Below are positions 1 to 11,661 of a stretch of 64,000 nt of DNA, piece by piece. The first letter of the stretch is position 1, and each line of letters opens with the position of its first letter. The translations under genes were made by a program, and so were the position numbers. Source of the DNA: Phytopythium helicoides (taxonomy: Eukaryota > Oomycota > Peronosporomycetes > Pythiales > Pythiaceae); NCBI GenBank assembly GCA_024867545.1, contig JANFNE010000061.1, forward strand, positions 1 through 64,000. Direction: 5' to 3'. Below the pieces are notes generated by a model. The model ran no database searches. It was not told where the DNA came from and saw only the letters and a program-made list of their open reading frames with translations.

Positions 1-40
1 AACATGCAAGCTATCATTCGGTCTGCTCTTTGATCCTGTG

Positions 41-64
41 GTCGCCACCTGATGAGTCTCGGTG
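41..64 (+). repeat. dispersed upstream repeat (CTGATGAGTCTCG), copy 1
   Basis: The core GTCGCCACCTGATGAGTCTC followed by GGTG recurs in spacers of this window: 4790-4811 and 5651-5675 on the minus strand, and 33217, 39688, 53980, 56135 and 56176 on the plus strand. Most plus-strand copies lie 450-600 bases before a family start codon. It may be a promoter module or the end of a decayed mobile element. Confidence 0.6.
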
Positions 65-170
65 TCGATTGTGCGGTGGTCATTGTCATGTTGCGACTGT
101 GGCGTGAAAAGTAGATTGTGAGGTCACGTTGGAAATCACACCTTGTAATCGTGTTGATGCGACCCCTTTG

Positions 171-181
171 GATTACGTGTC
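171..181 (+). promoter_or_regulatory. GATTACGTGTC motif
   Basis: An 11-base motif with an ACGTG core lies about 340 bases before the start at 511. The same 11 bases occur upstream of other A1 and A2 genes at 27102, 29302, 35772, 42242 and 56380. ACGT cores are classical bZIP targets, so a role as a binding site is plausible but inferred. Confidence 0.4.
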
Positions 182-510
182 CACAGAAATCCAATACTGT
201 TCAGCAGTGAAAAACCATGTTGTAGTGTTGTAAGCAGCACCTTGATATTCTCCGGTTCGGCCTAAGGTATCTCTTGTCGACTTCTCGACCCGATGCTGCG
301 GTGTGCCTTGGGGTGGATTGTGCATCGTCGATCACTTGTATCTGTGTGATCCTACTCTGGTCTTTTGAATGGACCTCCAAATCGTTTTGTGATGCGATGG
401 ACCCGTCAATTAACTCCACGCGTAGGTCTACTCAAACAGAGCTCGATGCGTCAACAGCCAAAACTGATGGAACCGGTTTGAGATTCGCCTCATAAGTTCT
501 GCTGCCACCA

Positions 511-2019
511 ATGGCGGAGCATTGGGTGCCACCCGCATGGCTAGACGATCTGCTGAGTGGGGCGACTATTGATATTGACAGCTCCCTATTTGATGGGGAG
601 CTCAAGGACGCGAATGACACCCAGCTCGCGGACTCGGGGCATACTCAGCCATCCGCTCTGTGCGCTAGCTCGAGCACTGCCAGTGGCAGCACCGTAACGC
701 AGCAAGATGAGCTGATGCCGAGCGCACTTGAGCAGGGTGAGATAGAAACAAAACAGTCGGCAGCACCGATCCCTCGACCCAAACCGACGACCCAATCGTC
801 GAAGTCAACTCAATCTCTTGTCGTGCGAAGTGACACGGCACGCAGGGTACGCTCCGCTTACATCTCGATTCTGTTCCATGAACCATAATGCCGAACGATC
901 AACTGAGGTGACGATGGCGGTCTGTAGATGGAGATCGCGCAATTGAAGCTTGAGGTGCCAAAGCTCGAGGCACACATCGAGCATCTCATGCAGGAAGCAG
1001 TGACCCAGTCCGACGAACACTCGTCTCTCCACAAACGCCAGCTCATCAACGCCAAGCTACGTGAGTTGACTCGTCTCCAGCAGCTATGGATCACTCGTGG
1101 GCTATCAGTCGCGTCCCACATGTCGGTACGTGGATGATGATTGATTGCCTCTAGTTTGTTTCGGTGCGACTGCACACTGAACCCTGCATCGCTGTGCATA
1201 CTCGTTCGTGTTCAGCCTCAAAGCTCTTCGACTCTACTCGACTACAGCATTCGTTTACCCCGAGAGATCACAGATCGAGTGCAGATTCTGTGTGATTTGA
1301 GTGCTGGCATCTTGCGCGACGGACGAGAGACTCTGCGCGAGCGAATGGGTTTCTTGAGTGGCGGACTGCTTCCATGCTACGAATTTTCATCGTCCACTAC
1401 TACCGAGGGAGACATGTATGCATCTGTGTTTGCGGCAACTCCAATCCAAGGCGCGACGAACGTCAAGCTAGTCTTGGACGCACTTCGCTCGGTGCTGACA
1501 TCAGAGATGGACCTTGTGTGTCAGAAGACGAGAGTGCGGTCGGTGACAGAAGCTGTGGATGTACATCCGAAGTTGGATGAAAGCGGAATCGCCCATCGCC
1601 TTTGCATGAGATGGTCACCGACGGGAGTCATCACGGAGCTCAACGGCGTTCTGTTCTCCGAGTATCAAGCTGGTACCAATTGCAGAGGACAAATCGACAA
1701 CGAAGCACAAGCAACCATCGTCATTCACTCAATCGAGGACGACAAACTGCATCCGTACACCGCTGGTCGGATGCGCTTGGATGTGACTAGTGTCTTCAGT
1801 ATTCACCATCAACGGTACTCTCAAGGACACGACTCCAGTTCCTCCCATCACAGTAGTGAGATGACTGAAGGCATCGTGGTAGTGAGAAGCACTTTGATCA
1901 AGCTGTATCGTGGTGGTGTGTCAATATCTGCATCGGATCTGCGGAAGGAGATGGATATCGCTGTATCGAAGGGACCTGCTGCTCTTGAGGCGGTCATGGC
2001 TCTTTTTCCTTGTGAATAG
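511..2019 (+). CDS. M96-like coiled-coil/START-like protein, class A1
   Basis: Exons 511-846, 928-1125 and 1216-2019 give 445 residues; both introns (81 and 90 nt) are GT-AG and phase 0. Residues 1-112 are acidic and carry PPAWLDDLLSG near the start, ending in RSDTARR. Residues 113-178 form the coil exon, which begins MEIAQLKLEVPKLEAHIE with heptad leucines. Residues 179-445 are the conserved domain, with landmarks ERMGFLSGG, FSEYQAG, IHSIEDDKLHPY, IHHQRYS and KLYRGGVSIS. The start is the first ATG that lines up with the other A1 proteins. It is probably a nuclear regulator, but that is inferred from architecture. It lies tail to tail with the A2 gene at 2561-4188, across a long CT repeat. 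It is the most diverged A1 copy in the window and looks intact. Confidence 0.8.
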
Positions 2020-2389
2020 GTGTTTATCTCAAGGACCCAAAAGCTAACGACGAGTGCATCCGCAGTATTAGTATGAAAACACCCCTTTATCTACGTTGAA
2101 GATTGCTATCGCTTTTCATTAATATCCACTAATGGGGCTTTGCGTTTTAGGAATACTTTGGTATCATTCGTTAGCCGGTTCTTGTTGACGGTCAACACCC
2201 ATTGCCATAGAGTGCCGCAATTGTCAGTAATGGGTACTCAAATCCTCGACCAGCTCAAGAACCGGCGTCCGACGGTGCAACAACAAGAGGTGTATCGAAG
2301 TCCAGAACCACCGGGAGAGCGTTCGAGTCAGGCAGTATGAGCAAGTTTAGCTCTGCCAGCAACTCAATGGGATCACACTGAGCCGTTAC

Positions 2390-2539
<150 letters not shown>

Positions 2540-2560
2540 CGCTGAATTGAACGAGTCGGG

Positions 2561-4188
2561 TCAAGCAGTCGATATCTCCAAATCTCCGCTCGGCCACCCG
2601 TCAACGACTTGTAGAGGGGTGAGCTGTTGTGGGAACACATCTCTGTCTTGTGAGCTCTCATGAATCGAATTCTGCCGCAGATGCACACTCTCCAAGATTG
2701 TTTCGACAGCTTCGGGTCCCTTGGATAGAATATAATCCATCTCCGCCTGCATGTCGGACGCGGAAATGGGTACACCAGATCGGCGAAGCTTGACGAAACT
2801 GGTTCTTGCAATCACGATACCGTCGTTGGCGTCCCTATCGTTGTCTGAGCCCATTCGATATTTCTGAGAGTGCCTCCGATGATGATGAATGCTAATGATG
2901 ATGGTAATGTCCAGACGCATACGACCTTCAGAATACGGATGCAACAGGTCGTCCTCTACTGAGTGAATGACAACCGTCGCATGCTCGGAGGCGTTGCAAC
3001 CGGAACTCGTGCCAAGTTTATCACTGGAGGAAAAATCGTACTCGGAGAACAGAACCCCCTTGAGCTCAATTACGCGTCCACTTGTTTTCAAGCGCACGCA
3101 CCGACGGTGAGCGATTCCGCTGTGTTCCAAGTCAGGATGCGAGTCCACAGCATCTGCAATACAACACGTCCCCGTCGTCTGGCACGTGAACACTTCGTCC
3201 AATGAAACCACTTCACGTAAAGCATCCAACACGTCTTTCACGCTTGAGGCGCCTTCAACTGGAACCGTCGCAAACACCGACGCACACACGTCTCCCTCGG
3301 CGGTGGTGTGTGACGACAACTCGTATCGAGGAAGGAAGTCCGAGCTGAGGAAGCGCATGCGCTCGTGCAGGATCTCACGACCGTCTCGCAAAATGTCGGC
3401 CTTCAAATCACAAAGCATCTTCACTCGAGACGAGGTGTCGAGAGGTAGATGGATGGAGTAATTGAGTAGCGGTCTGGAGCATTGGGGCTGTAGGATAGAT
3501 ACCACGAATACGACATATCGACATATAGTTCATTAGTGATCGATCGTTCACAGGAGGAACCAATCATACGCATCAACACCGACACCACGCACGCACCAGA
3601 GACTGCGATATTGCCGACATGCCACGAGCGATCCAAAGCCGCTGATGCCGCGCCATCTCGCGCAACTTGTCGTTGATGAGTCGAGACTTCTCGAGAGACG
3701 GGAGGTGTCCGGCGCGGCTCACGGCTCTCTGCATCAAGTAGTCGATGCGCGCTTCGAGTTTGGGAACTTCGAGTTTCAGCTGTGCGATCTCCATCTGTAG
3801 GCAGAGATTGGCGAGTGAGGCATCGTCGCAATTGGTTAGTTAGTCTCCAACGCATCAGCACTCGAATCATCGAGCGGAAACGCACCCTGCGAGCCGCATC
3901 TGTTCGCACTCCCGAAACTCGTCTCGCCTTTGACGAATTAAAGCGTTGTTTCGGTCGAGATGTAAAGATAACTCGCTTTGCCAACGGTGCAGGGCCGCCC
4001 AAAGTCAATTCCTCTAGCTGCTTGCTAAAACTGTACCCAATACAACGCTGAAAAGCATGTGCTGCATCAGCTCCCAGTGCACTCGCGCTGTCCTTCGCGT
4101 CCACTTCCGGGTCTTTTTCGGAGATATCGACCTCCACCCCGTTGAGAACCTCGTCAACCCAAGCTTGCGGCATTGCAGACTCGGTCAT
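2561..4188 (-). CDS. M96-like coiled-coil/START-like protein, class A2
   Basis: Reading right to left, exons 4188-3886, 3794-3597 and 3487-2561 give 475 residues with phase-0 introns of 91 and 109 nt (donors GTGCGT, acceptors CTGTAG and CTACAG). Exon 1 (101 aa) begins MTESAMPQAWVDEVLNG and ends RTDAARR. The 66-residue coil exon begins MEIAQLKLEVPKLEARIDYL. The C-terminal domain shows ERMRFLSSD, HSGIAHRRCVRL, IHSVEDDLLHPY and IHHHRRHSQ. Class A2 proteins carry a C-terminal tail of about 40 residues absent from A1, ending here in WPSGDLEISTA. The initiator-like GCCATTTCAGATTTTGCG lies at 4226-4209. A GTCGCC-type upstream repeat lies at 4811-4790. The gene appears intact. Confidence 0.8.
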
Positions 4189-4789
4189 GGAAGCAGCACT
4201 CCTTCCCGCGCAAAATCTGAAATGGCACCGAAAAACACTAAACCGGGGATAGTACGTCTAGAACAGTGACAGTCAAGCGTGCTGTGCGAATCTTGACGCC
4301 TCGCGCAGTGCCACCGCGGGCTTCAAATCACATCAGAACATGATCTGCTATGTTTTTTGGACTGCTGGAGAAATACTGTACACTCAACTAGCTTTCAAAT
4401 CTGCTGCGCAATGCGCCGTACTGCAAGGTGATGCTGATAACAGCAATCGCTGTGACGAAACCAGTTCGTAAACTTTGCCAACTTGACAACGGCTGGCTTA
4501 GCACCACATCGTTGGCTCTTTCACTATCACCAGTTGCCTAGTGCAAATCTCGATGGCACCACCCCTTACTTGAGTATTGAAGTCGGTCGCCACGTAACCT
4601 CACTCTCAGAACTACTTGTGTGCGTTATCTGATCTGCACCATTTCGACAAGCGCTGTCAAATGAGCCTTATAGACTGCACTGCTTTACCGTATACGAACG
4701 ATACATGTAAACCCATCTTGAGAAAGCAATCCTATGTCATCATGAGCTTGCTCAACCTTCAAGGACAGAAACAGATGTTCATAGTCAAA

Positions 4790-4811
4790 CGAGCCTGATC
4801 AGGTGGCGACC
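4790..4811 (-). repeat. dispersed upstream repeat, copy 2
   Basis: On the minus strand this reads GGTCGCCACCTGATCAGGCT followed by CG. It is nearly identical to the plus-strand copy at 56176-56197 and lies about 600 bases before the A2 start codon at 4188. Confidence 0.6.
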
Positions 4812-5650
4812 TTCCTTTTACAGCAAACAGTTCGTCAAATACTGGAAGGCGTCGCCTTGCCCTGCCCATCCAATACAAGATCTCAAAGATATCGTTGATG
4901 GTGCATGCACCTTCACAAGAACGCAATAGAACAACACGGACGACAGGAATCGAGGAGGCCAACCTGCTGGAAAAAAAGAGCAAGAAAGTAGTCGTGCTTG
5001 TTACACCTCGTTCAACTGCTTTGCCTTGGCTCCTGCTATGGGTTAGTCCTCAAAATGATGATCTTATTGTCGCCAAAATTACAGCCCACTCGGCTTCAGC
5101 TTTCTTTCCAGGCTGCTGCAATATGTACTTTCGGTGCTGGTTATCGTTGGTGTCTCTTAGTTCCAGACCAAACAGAAGCTATCAATAACATATATGAAAC
5201 CATTCAGCAGGTCGTCGGACCAGGCAACTTACTGTATTGGTGTTCAAGGGTTGACCATTGATAAAAGTAACGCTCACAAGACAAATTTCAAGCAGGCGCC
5301 GTCAGATTTGTTGGCAGCATTCATTGTCGACACGTTTGATGGAGATGACTGCGTTGACCTCAAGTTGCGACGAAAACTTTGAATAGAAGTCTATATACCA
5401 TGCGACTCTTGCTAATATCGCACCAGCTAAAATGATCAAAAATGCTCGGTGCATGCACGACAGAAACCACAACATCAACACCTGACAGCAGATCTCAATG
5501 GCACCGCAAGCGCAAGTGGTACTGTACCGATATGTGTACTCGTAGCTGATGATAAGGCGAGTTCTCGAGTGCTACGTCATATCGTCTTGAGAGTACGTAC
5601 AGTACAGTAGCAAGTTGCGATCGTCACTTTAGTGCCAGTCGTACAATTTT

Positions 5651-5675
5651 CACCGAGACTCATCAGATGGTGACC
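5651..5675 (-). repeat. dispersed upstream repeat, copy 3
   Basis: On the minus strand it reads GGTCACCATCTGATGAGTCT followed by CGGTG. The flank continues with GTGACGATCGCA, as in the copies at 33.2 kb and 54.0 kb, so the shared module is longer than the core. No gene starts close downstream on this strand. Confidence 0.6.
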
Positions 5676-7014
5676 ACGTACACCGCGAATATCTTCAAAG
5701 ACGGTGGGAACACAAGGGTATGCAAACTCCCGCTGCTGTACTCTGGTGTCCATCGACACTGATGGGTTTGCTGCCACCCGCGGATGTGCTATTTCTAACT
5801 GATTTTAGCATCTATAGCCGCCACCGTTTGTTTTTCTGTATACGTGCCATCGATGGCGGAGAGATTTGTCCAGCGTAGCTCAGCCCGCACAAAAAATGCG
5901 CCGAAATAAGTAGCATAACTCAAAGTGGTGCGATCACCATCGATCAAATCATTGAAAACGCGTACCGCCAGCGTTCCAACCTACGTCTCAGGCTACAACT
6001 CCAGGTAGGACGGGTTTTACCACTCTTGCTACATGGTGTGATGGAATGAATCATCTCGGTTGCGTATTAATGTCTTCCTTAGAACCAAGCTCATATTGGA
6101 GCTCGCGCGCAGCTACTTGCTGACAGCACTTCTTGGACTTTGTTTACTTAGTACACCGAATTTCCCGCACGATCACCAATTCAGCGATAATAAAGCGAGA
6201 ATAGATGGAAGTCAACAACGACAAAGTGATCGATTGAAAAACATTCGTCAACAATATTCTTGGTCTCACTTATTCAGAAACAAGCGAATGATGTCTTCAT
6301 CACTGATAACGTTTTTGAAATAGGTTCCCTTTCCGCGCCAATAACGTGCATAATTTGAAAGAAATACGCGATACAATTTCAAACACACCTGTACCCGAAT
6401 GTGAAGTGAGTCGAGCTAGGAGTAGAATTTCTATATGTTCACCCAGTGGATAATCGTACTGATATTAGCCTCCATGACATTTCAGTCTGGGTTCACCTGC
6501 ATTCTTCCAACAATAGTTTATATTGTAGAGTGAGTGCTTCCAGTTGTGGACAGCGTCGAAGTCTCCCCAACAAACTCGCTGATACATAAATCGATAACCT
6601 GCACAGTAAATCATGAATTGATTGGTGCAACTACCAGCAAAGTTGTGCATTCGTAGAGACTATGCGTATCGAGATCACAAAAGAAAAGGTACTGCTCGAC
6701 AAACCAGACCATGGAGAGGGGTATTAGAGAGCTCTCATTTGCAGATGTTTTGAGGTGCTTCAAAACATTCGAAACGACACCGTCAAATGTGATTTGAAGA
6801 CCTCTTTGATACTCTAAACCGACAAGTTGGCGTGGTATATTAGCCACCGATGTCCTGCTAGAATCAACTCTTTCGACGAGTGAGATCCTTATCCGGATGG
6901 GCGACAGATCGATTTGAAGTACCTTACAGAGCTTGCATTAGTCTTGAAAACTCCAACGGGAAATATCATCTCCTTGATCTTTTTTTTTTTTTTCACATGA
7001 ATAGATATCTTGAA

Positions 7015-7875
7015 CTACAGTTGTGGGTGCTGAACGAGACCTGCACGTAGCAATACCACGACAACCTCGTCTTCATCTTCATCACAACTTTCTACACTTC
7101 CTTTGCGCTTATGCCGATATTCACACAGCATGATCCCAGCCACCACTCTTCTCGAACGCGTTCGAGCCGGTTTGTAAGGGTACAAGTCGTCCTCCGCAAC
7201 GGAAATCACAGACCCGATAGCATACGGCATCTGACCTTCACAAGTGAAGCACTGTCCGAATGAAACCACGTTCATCTCAACGGCGACACCACTCTTGTCC
7301 GTCGAAATAAGTCGGTGGTTGGAGATCTTGACGTCACTATCCGTGCTGGCGTCGTAGTTATCTCTCACCATAATATCTCCGAGCGTCTCGGAGATGCTGA
7401 TCTCCATATTGAACATCAAAAACACGAGTGCATCGAAGACCTGCTGGACAGACCTCACACACGGAAACTGCACCACCTCGTACCGAAGACAACACGAAGC
7501 GCCATCGACATCCTGGAACCTGTCCTCCGAGAAGTGTGGCTTGCTCAGGTCCAGATGCCGTCCCCTCGCGCTGATGTAGTCCCTCACTCGTGTAAATTGC
7601 TCGTCTTTCAGCTTCATCACCACCTCTCGGCGCTTCTCTCGGTCCATGGGGAGGTGAACATGAGCGAGCATGGGGTTCCCGTACTGGTGTTCCTGTTGGG
7701 TTGTTGGATTGTCAAATGTTGTGTAAGAGGTCGTGAAAACCCGCGAGTGGGTCATCGCTCAGCTCTCACCACGCACTGCAGCATGAGCGACTGGGTGCTC
7801 GCGAGCGCCAGCTGCTGCGCTGCGATCGCCAATCTCGGCTTCTCGTTCTACTCCACAGCTAACTCCTCGCCGATT
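7015..7875 (-). pseudogene. decayed class B M96-like gene
   Basis: The stretch 7692-7015 matches exon 2 of the intact B gene at 24571-25398 closely, including MLAHVHLPMDREKRREVV and the AEDDLYPYKP block. It stops early at HPQL*, where intact copies continue for about 55 residues. The exon 1 remnant (about 7875-7770) keeps only the last 35 or so codons of the coil and has an in-frame TAG at 7850-7848 where intact copies have CAG. The basic region and start codon are missing. The splice sites still look normal. A truncated protein from a downstream ATG is possible, but 5' loss, a stop and 3' loss together argue for a dead gene. It holds the B position in the minus-strand A1-A2-B series. Confidence 0.85.
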
Positions 7876-8068
7876 TGAGTATGGTATTATTCTCTGGTGA
7901 GTTTGTGTGAACGGCGCACAGAACCGTGCTTTAGTTACATGGAGTTTGGCAGGATCTAAGATACATGTAATAGGCAACTGATTTTCTCTCCCCCTCGCCC
8001 ACCCGTTAAAGTCTGAACTGGCTTGGGAAGGTGTCCATTCAACTATTTTACGGGCTCTCGTAAGGCGA

Positions 8069-9573
8069 TCACTGGCGCGAGTTCAAAAGCCCCAAGGCAA
8101 CTTCAACTGCTTCGTCTATCTTTGATACGGAGTCATCCAACTCCGCTCGTACTCCCGACGCAGAAAATGATACCCCGCATCGGCGAAGCTTGAAAAAGCC
8201 GGTTCGCACAATTACGACGCCGTCCTTAGAGTCTCTGGTACAACTGGGCTCCAGCTGATATCTCTCAGAATGTCTCCGGTGATGATGGATGCTGATAATG
8301 GTGGTCATGTCCAGGCGCATCCAACCGCTCGTATGTGGATGCAGCTGGTCGTGCTCTACAGAGTGAATAATAATTGTTGCTTGTTCGGAACATTTGCGAC
8401 TAGCAATGGTGCGTCGGCAATCTGTGCTCGAGGCTTGATACTCGGAGAAAAGAGCTCCCTTGAGCTCAATCACTTGCCCACTTGATCTTAAACGCACGCA
8501 ACGACGATGAGCAATTCCACTGAGGCCCAATTGTGGGTGCGAATCCACAGGACCCGCAATTAAACCGGCTCCAGTCTTCTGGCAGATGACAGCTTGATCT
8601 GTAGTCAGAACTTCGCGCAGCACATCCAAAACGTCTTTCACGCTTGAGACGCCTTCAACTGGAGTCGTCGCGAACACTAAAGCACAAGCATTTCCCTCGT
8701 CGGTAGCGTGCGACGACACCTCATAACGGGGAAGGAAGCCCGAGCGGAGGAAACGCATGCGCTCATGCAAGACCTCACGTCCTTCCCGCAAAATATCAGC
8801 GCGTAAATCGCAAAGCGTCTTTACTCGAGAAGCAGTGTCGAGAGGAAGATGGATGGAGTAACCGAGCAGAGGCTGAGCGCATTGGGGCTGCAGTCACGAT
8901 ACGAGGCTCGGTTAGCTATTTCCTACGCTTCAATTATCAACACATCGCATTACGCACCGGATAATGAGATATAGCGGACATACCGCGAGCAATCCAGAGC
9001 CGCTGACGATGTACTAGCTTGCGCAGCCTGTCGTTGACGAGCCGACACTTGCCGAGAGTTGTGAGACTCCCGGCTCGACACACGGCTTTCTGCATCAAAT
9101 AGTCGATGCGCGCTTCCAGCTTGGGCAACTCGAGCTTCAGCTCAGCAATCTCTATCTACAGCCAAAACAAGCCAAAGTGAGCACCGTGCGAGGGCAGTCA
9201 GTTTCCATTTCGCCAACACCGAAATCATGGTAGCGAGACGTACCCTTCGTGCTACATCAGTTCGAACGCCGTGCTCATGGCGTGTCTTTGACGATTTCGA
9301 GCGCTGCTTCGATCGCGGTCGAGAGCACAGAGTGGTGCGCTTTGCCAGCGGTGCTGGTTCGTGCTGGAAAACGCTTAACGCCAATTCTCTGGACTGTCCG
9401 TCAAAGCAGCCTTCATCATCGAAGCGACCGAAATCATGAATGGGCGAAGAATCAGCTCGCAGTGGGCTCACGCTCGCTTCTGCTTTAAAGCCCAGGTCGA
9501 TTTGGGAGATATCAAGGGGCTCTCCACTGAGAAGCTCGTCAAGCCAAGCCAGCGGCAGCACGGACTCGGTCAT
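8069..9573 (-). CDS. M96-like coiled-coil/START-like protein, class A2
   Basis: Exons 9573-9244, 9155-8958 and 8887-8069 (right to left) give 448 residues; introns are 88 and 70 nt, phase 0. Exon 1 begins MTESVLPLAWLDELLSG; a longer in-frame reading upstream lacks conservation. The coil exon begins with ATA (IEIAELKLELPKLEARIDYL) where every other A1/A2 copy has ATG, which supports splicing into this exon rather than a second start. The C-terminal domain has ERMRFLRSGFLPRYE, GIAHRRCVRL and HSVEHDQLHPH. The A2 C-terminal tail is missing: the protein ends at GLLNSRQ. An initiator-like GTCAGTTTCGAACTTGCG lies near 9612-9595, and a minus-strand GGATTACGTGTTG lies near 10284-10272. It is probably functional. 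Confidence 0.78.
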
Positions 9574-11013
9574 CGGAGCAGTGTTGCGTCCCGCGCAAGT
9601 TCGAAACTGACGGCCGAAATGGCCGTGCCGGAACCACGGCAACCTCACAACGAGATCATTGGCTCGTCTCTGTCGTTCTCGATGGTTGCGATCACGACAG
9701 GGTGCGTATCCCTGCACGGAAAGTCATCGAACGCTCACGCTCTGCTCCGCATTGATTTGCGTTGATCCCACTGGCGGATCTGGTTTGTATGCTTTCATCA
9801 GGCGCTACCTCCAAATCTCTTCGGCATCTTCCCATCACACAGATATCGCACTGAGCATTCACAACTGTAGTCACAACAGATGATCTCAGTGGCCAACGTC
9901 ACCGTGTGTTGCAGTGTGAGTCCACGATGGGTGATCGCATCTACGTGGTTGCAGGTCAAATCGATACGAGCTGATTTTGGAATACAGTACAGAAGTCAGT
10001 TCGATGACCGAGATCTCCCTTATATCGTGCTGGAAGCTATCATTGGAGGCAAATGCATCGTTGGAGGCAAAAGCAGGAGAGGAAACTGGTAGGAAGAAGG
10101 TAGAACTGAGCTTCCAATCGCACAGAACCACCACCATCCTCCTGAAAAACACCTCGTTCACGATGTTAAACACTTTTAGTTTGCGTCCATCGCTTTGACG
10201 AACTACAGATAGCCACGAAAAAATTTGAAATTCAAATCTCAGCGGCACATCAGTTGCAGTTCAAGCAATTCAACACGTAATCCCCATGGGCTACATCAAC
10301 AGTGCGCATACTGTCCTACGTGTTTCACGTTGTCGATGATCAACAGTGATGTGTACCAGTTTGCGTGCGAACGTGACTCACCCAGCTGCTTGTGTAGTGT
10401 GCTTTTGCGCACAGTTACGTTCAATCGACATGAGGCTACAGTACATTACTCAATCGATTCTATATGCATCTGCAACTTTCATAGTTAAATGGCTTGTGTC
10501 GTTTGTGTGATCTGGCTGGATAGACAACAAGCCAACGATAGCGACGCTAACGCACTCGAATGTCGACCAGTGGTCGAATTGATTGGCTGACGGTGCTCAC
10601 AATCACCTCATCAGCCTTGACCGACCTTGTAGACGGGTCGAAATGTGAATGCTGACCTCTTGGGCTAGATGTTTGATGTTTATTCCCACCCCCGCAAAAC
10701 CAAGCAAACAAACGCTTTCGCATGGTTTCACTCCCCACTAGAGAGTGCACAAAATAGGCACGTACACCTCACTTCAAACACTGATCAGTCGGTGACATGG
10801 TTGCGACAAAACGAGCATCAGTGGCGGAAGAGTACAAAGGTGTCGCTGCACGGAACATTCCTGAACCACATCCCAACATAGCGATTAATGTATAGATACA
10901 ATGTAAAAGCATAGCTCAACATTCACGACTGGTATCATCAATGTGTTTCTGTCAAGACATTTGTCAATCAGGCTTGATGACAATTCTACCGCTTCGATTT
11001 GTACAGTAATCGT
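9574..11013. other. spacer 5' of the A2 gene
   Basis: No supported gene. On the minus strand GGATTACGTGTTG at 10284-10272 matches the family's recurring ACGTG motif. A short direct repeat (ggaggcaaa twice) lies around 10043-10075. The rest is unremarkable. Confidence 0.4.
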
Positions 11014-11661
11014 TCATGTCAATGACTTAATTAACGTGTTGATGAAGGTGATTCTTAGAACCACGATTCCCTCAGTTCTATCGGTGCTATTGCGCGAGAA
11101 TCTTGGTTCGCATCCTTGCGAGAACTTTTGATGGTGAATGCTGATCACACTCCTCGCATCCAAGTGCATTCGACCAGCCGTATAAGGATACAACTTGTCA
11201 TCTTCAACAGGATGGATGACGATCGTTGCTTGTGCTTGTTTGTCGATTTGTCCACTCGATTCGGTACCAGCTCGATACTCGGAGAACAGAATGCCGTTGA
11301 ACTCCGTGACGACTCCCGTCGGTGACCATCTCATGCTCAAGCGGTGAGCGATTCCACTTCGATCCAAGTCCGGGTGTGCATCCACAGCTTCTATAATCGA
11401 ACGCGGCCCCGTCGTCTTCTGACACACCAAATCCATGTCTGAGGTCAGCACCGACCAAAGTGCGTCCAAGACTTGCTTGACTTTCGTCGAGCCTTCGATT
11501 GGAGTTGCCGCAAACACAGATGCACACATGTCTCCCTCGGTAGTAGTGGACGACGACACTTCGTTGCATGGAAGCAAGCTGCCACTCAAGAAGTGCATTC
11601 TTTCGCGGAGAATCTCACGTTCATCGCGCAATACGCTAGCGCTCGTATCACATAGAGTCAT
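11014..11661 (-). pseudogene. class A1 M96-like fragment, both ends lost
   Basis: The frame from 11661 matches the middle of A1 exon 3: ERMHFLSGSLLPCNEVSS, GIAHRLSMRWSPTGVVTE, FSEYRAGTESSGQIDKQ and HPVEDDKLYPYTAGRM. It starts about 20 codons into the exon, with no splice acceptor and no coil or acidic exon upstream. It ends with an unrelated tail (NTLIKSLT) in place of KLHRGGVSIS and the last 35 or so residues. Nearest relatives are the A1 genes at 27.4-49.5 kb. It occupies the A1 position of the minus-strand cassette. Confidence 0.85.

Larger units (their letters stand above)
1..510 (+). other. 5' flank of the first A1 gene
   Basis: I see no gene here; the short open frames match no family member. 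The stretch carries two elements that recur upstream of other family genes: a GTCGCC...CTGATGAGTCTC block at 41-64 and a GATTACGTGTC motif at 171-181. At 473-487 lies a degenerate version of the family's core promoter (CCGGTTTGAGATTCG, compared with TCAGTTTGAAATCTG at 48.07 kb), about 25 bases before the start codon. Confidence 0.5.
4189..7014. other. gene-poor spacer with two upstream-repeat copies
   Basis: No reading frame here resembles a family exon or any protein I recognise. On the minus strand there are two copies of the dispersed GTCGCC/CTGATSAG repeat. The stretch 5500-5800 is a reverse-complement relative of the 5' flanks at 33.1-33.5 kb and 53.9-54.2 kb, sharing CCATGGACACCAGAG-like and TGACGATCGCA segments. 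A missing A1 gene may once have stood here in the minus-strand A1-A2-B series. Confidence 0.5.

Noticed and set aside
41..110. Hammerhead ribozyme suggested by CTGATGAGTC in the dispersed repeat
   Set aside because: The CUGAUGA core is present and CGCCAC could pair with GTGGCG downstream, but there is no GAAA with a matching stem II and no NUH cleavage site in the right place. Other copies read TGATCAG, which breaks the core.
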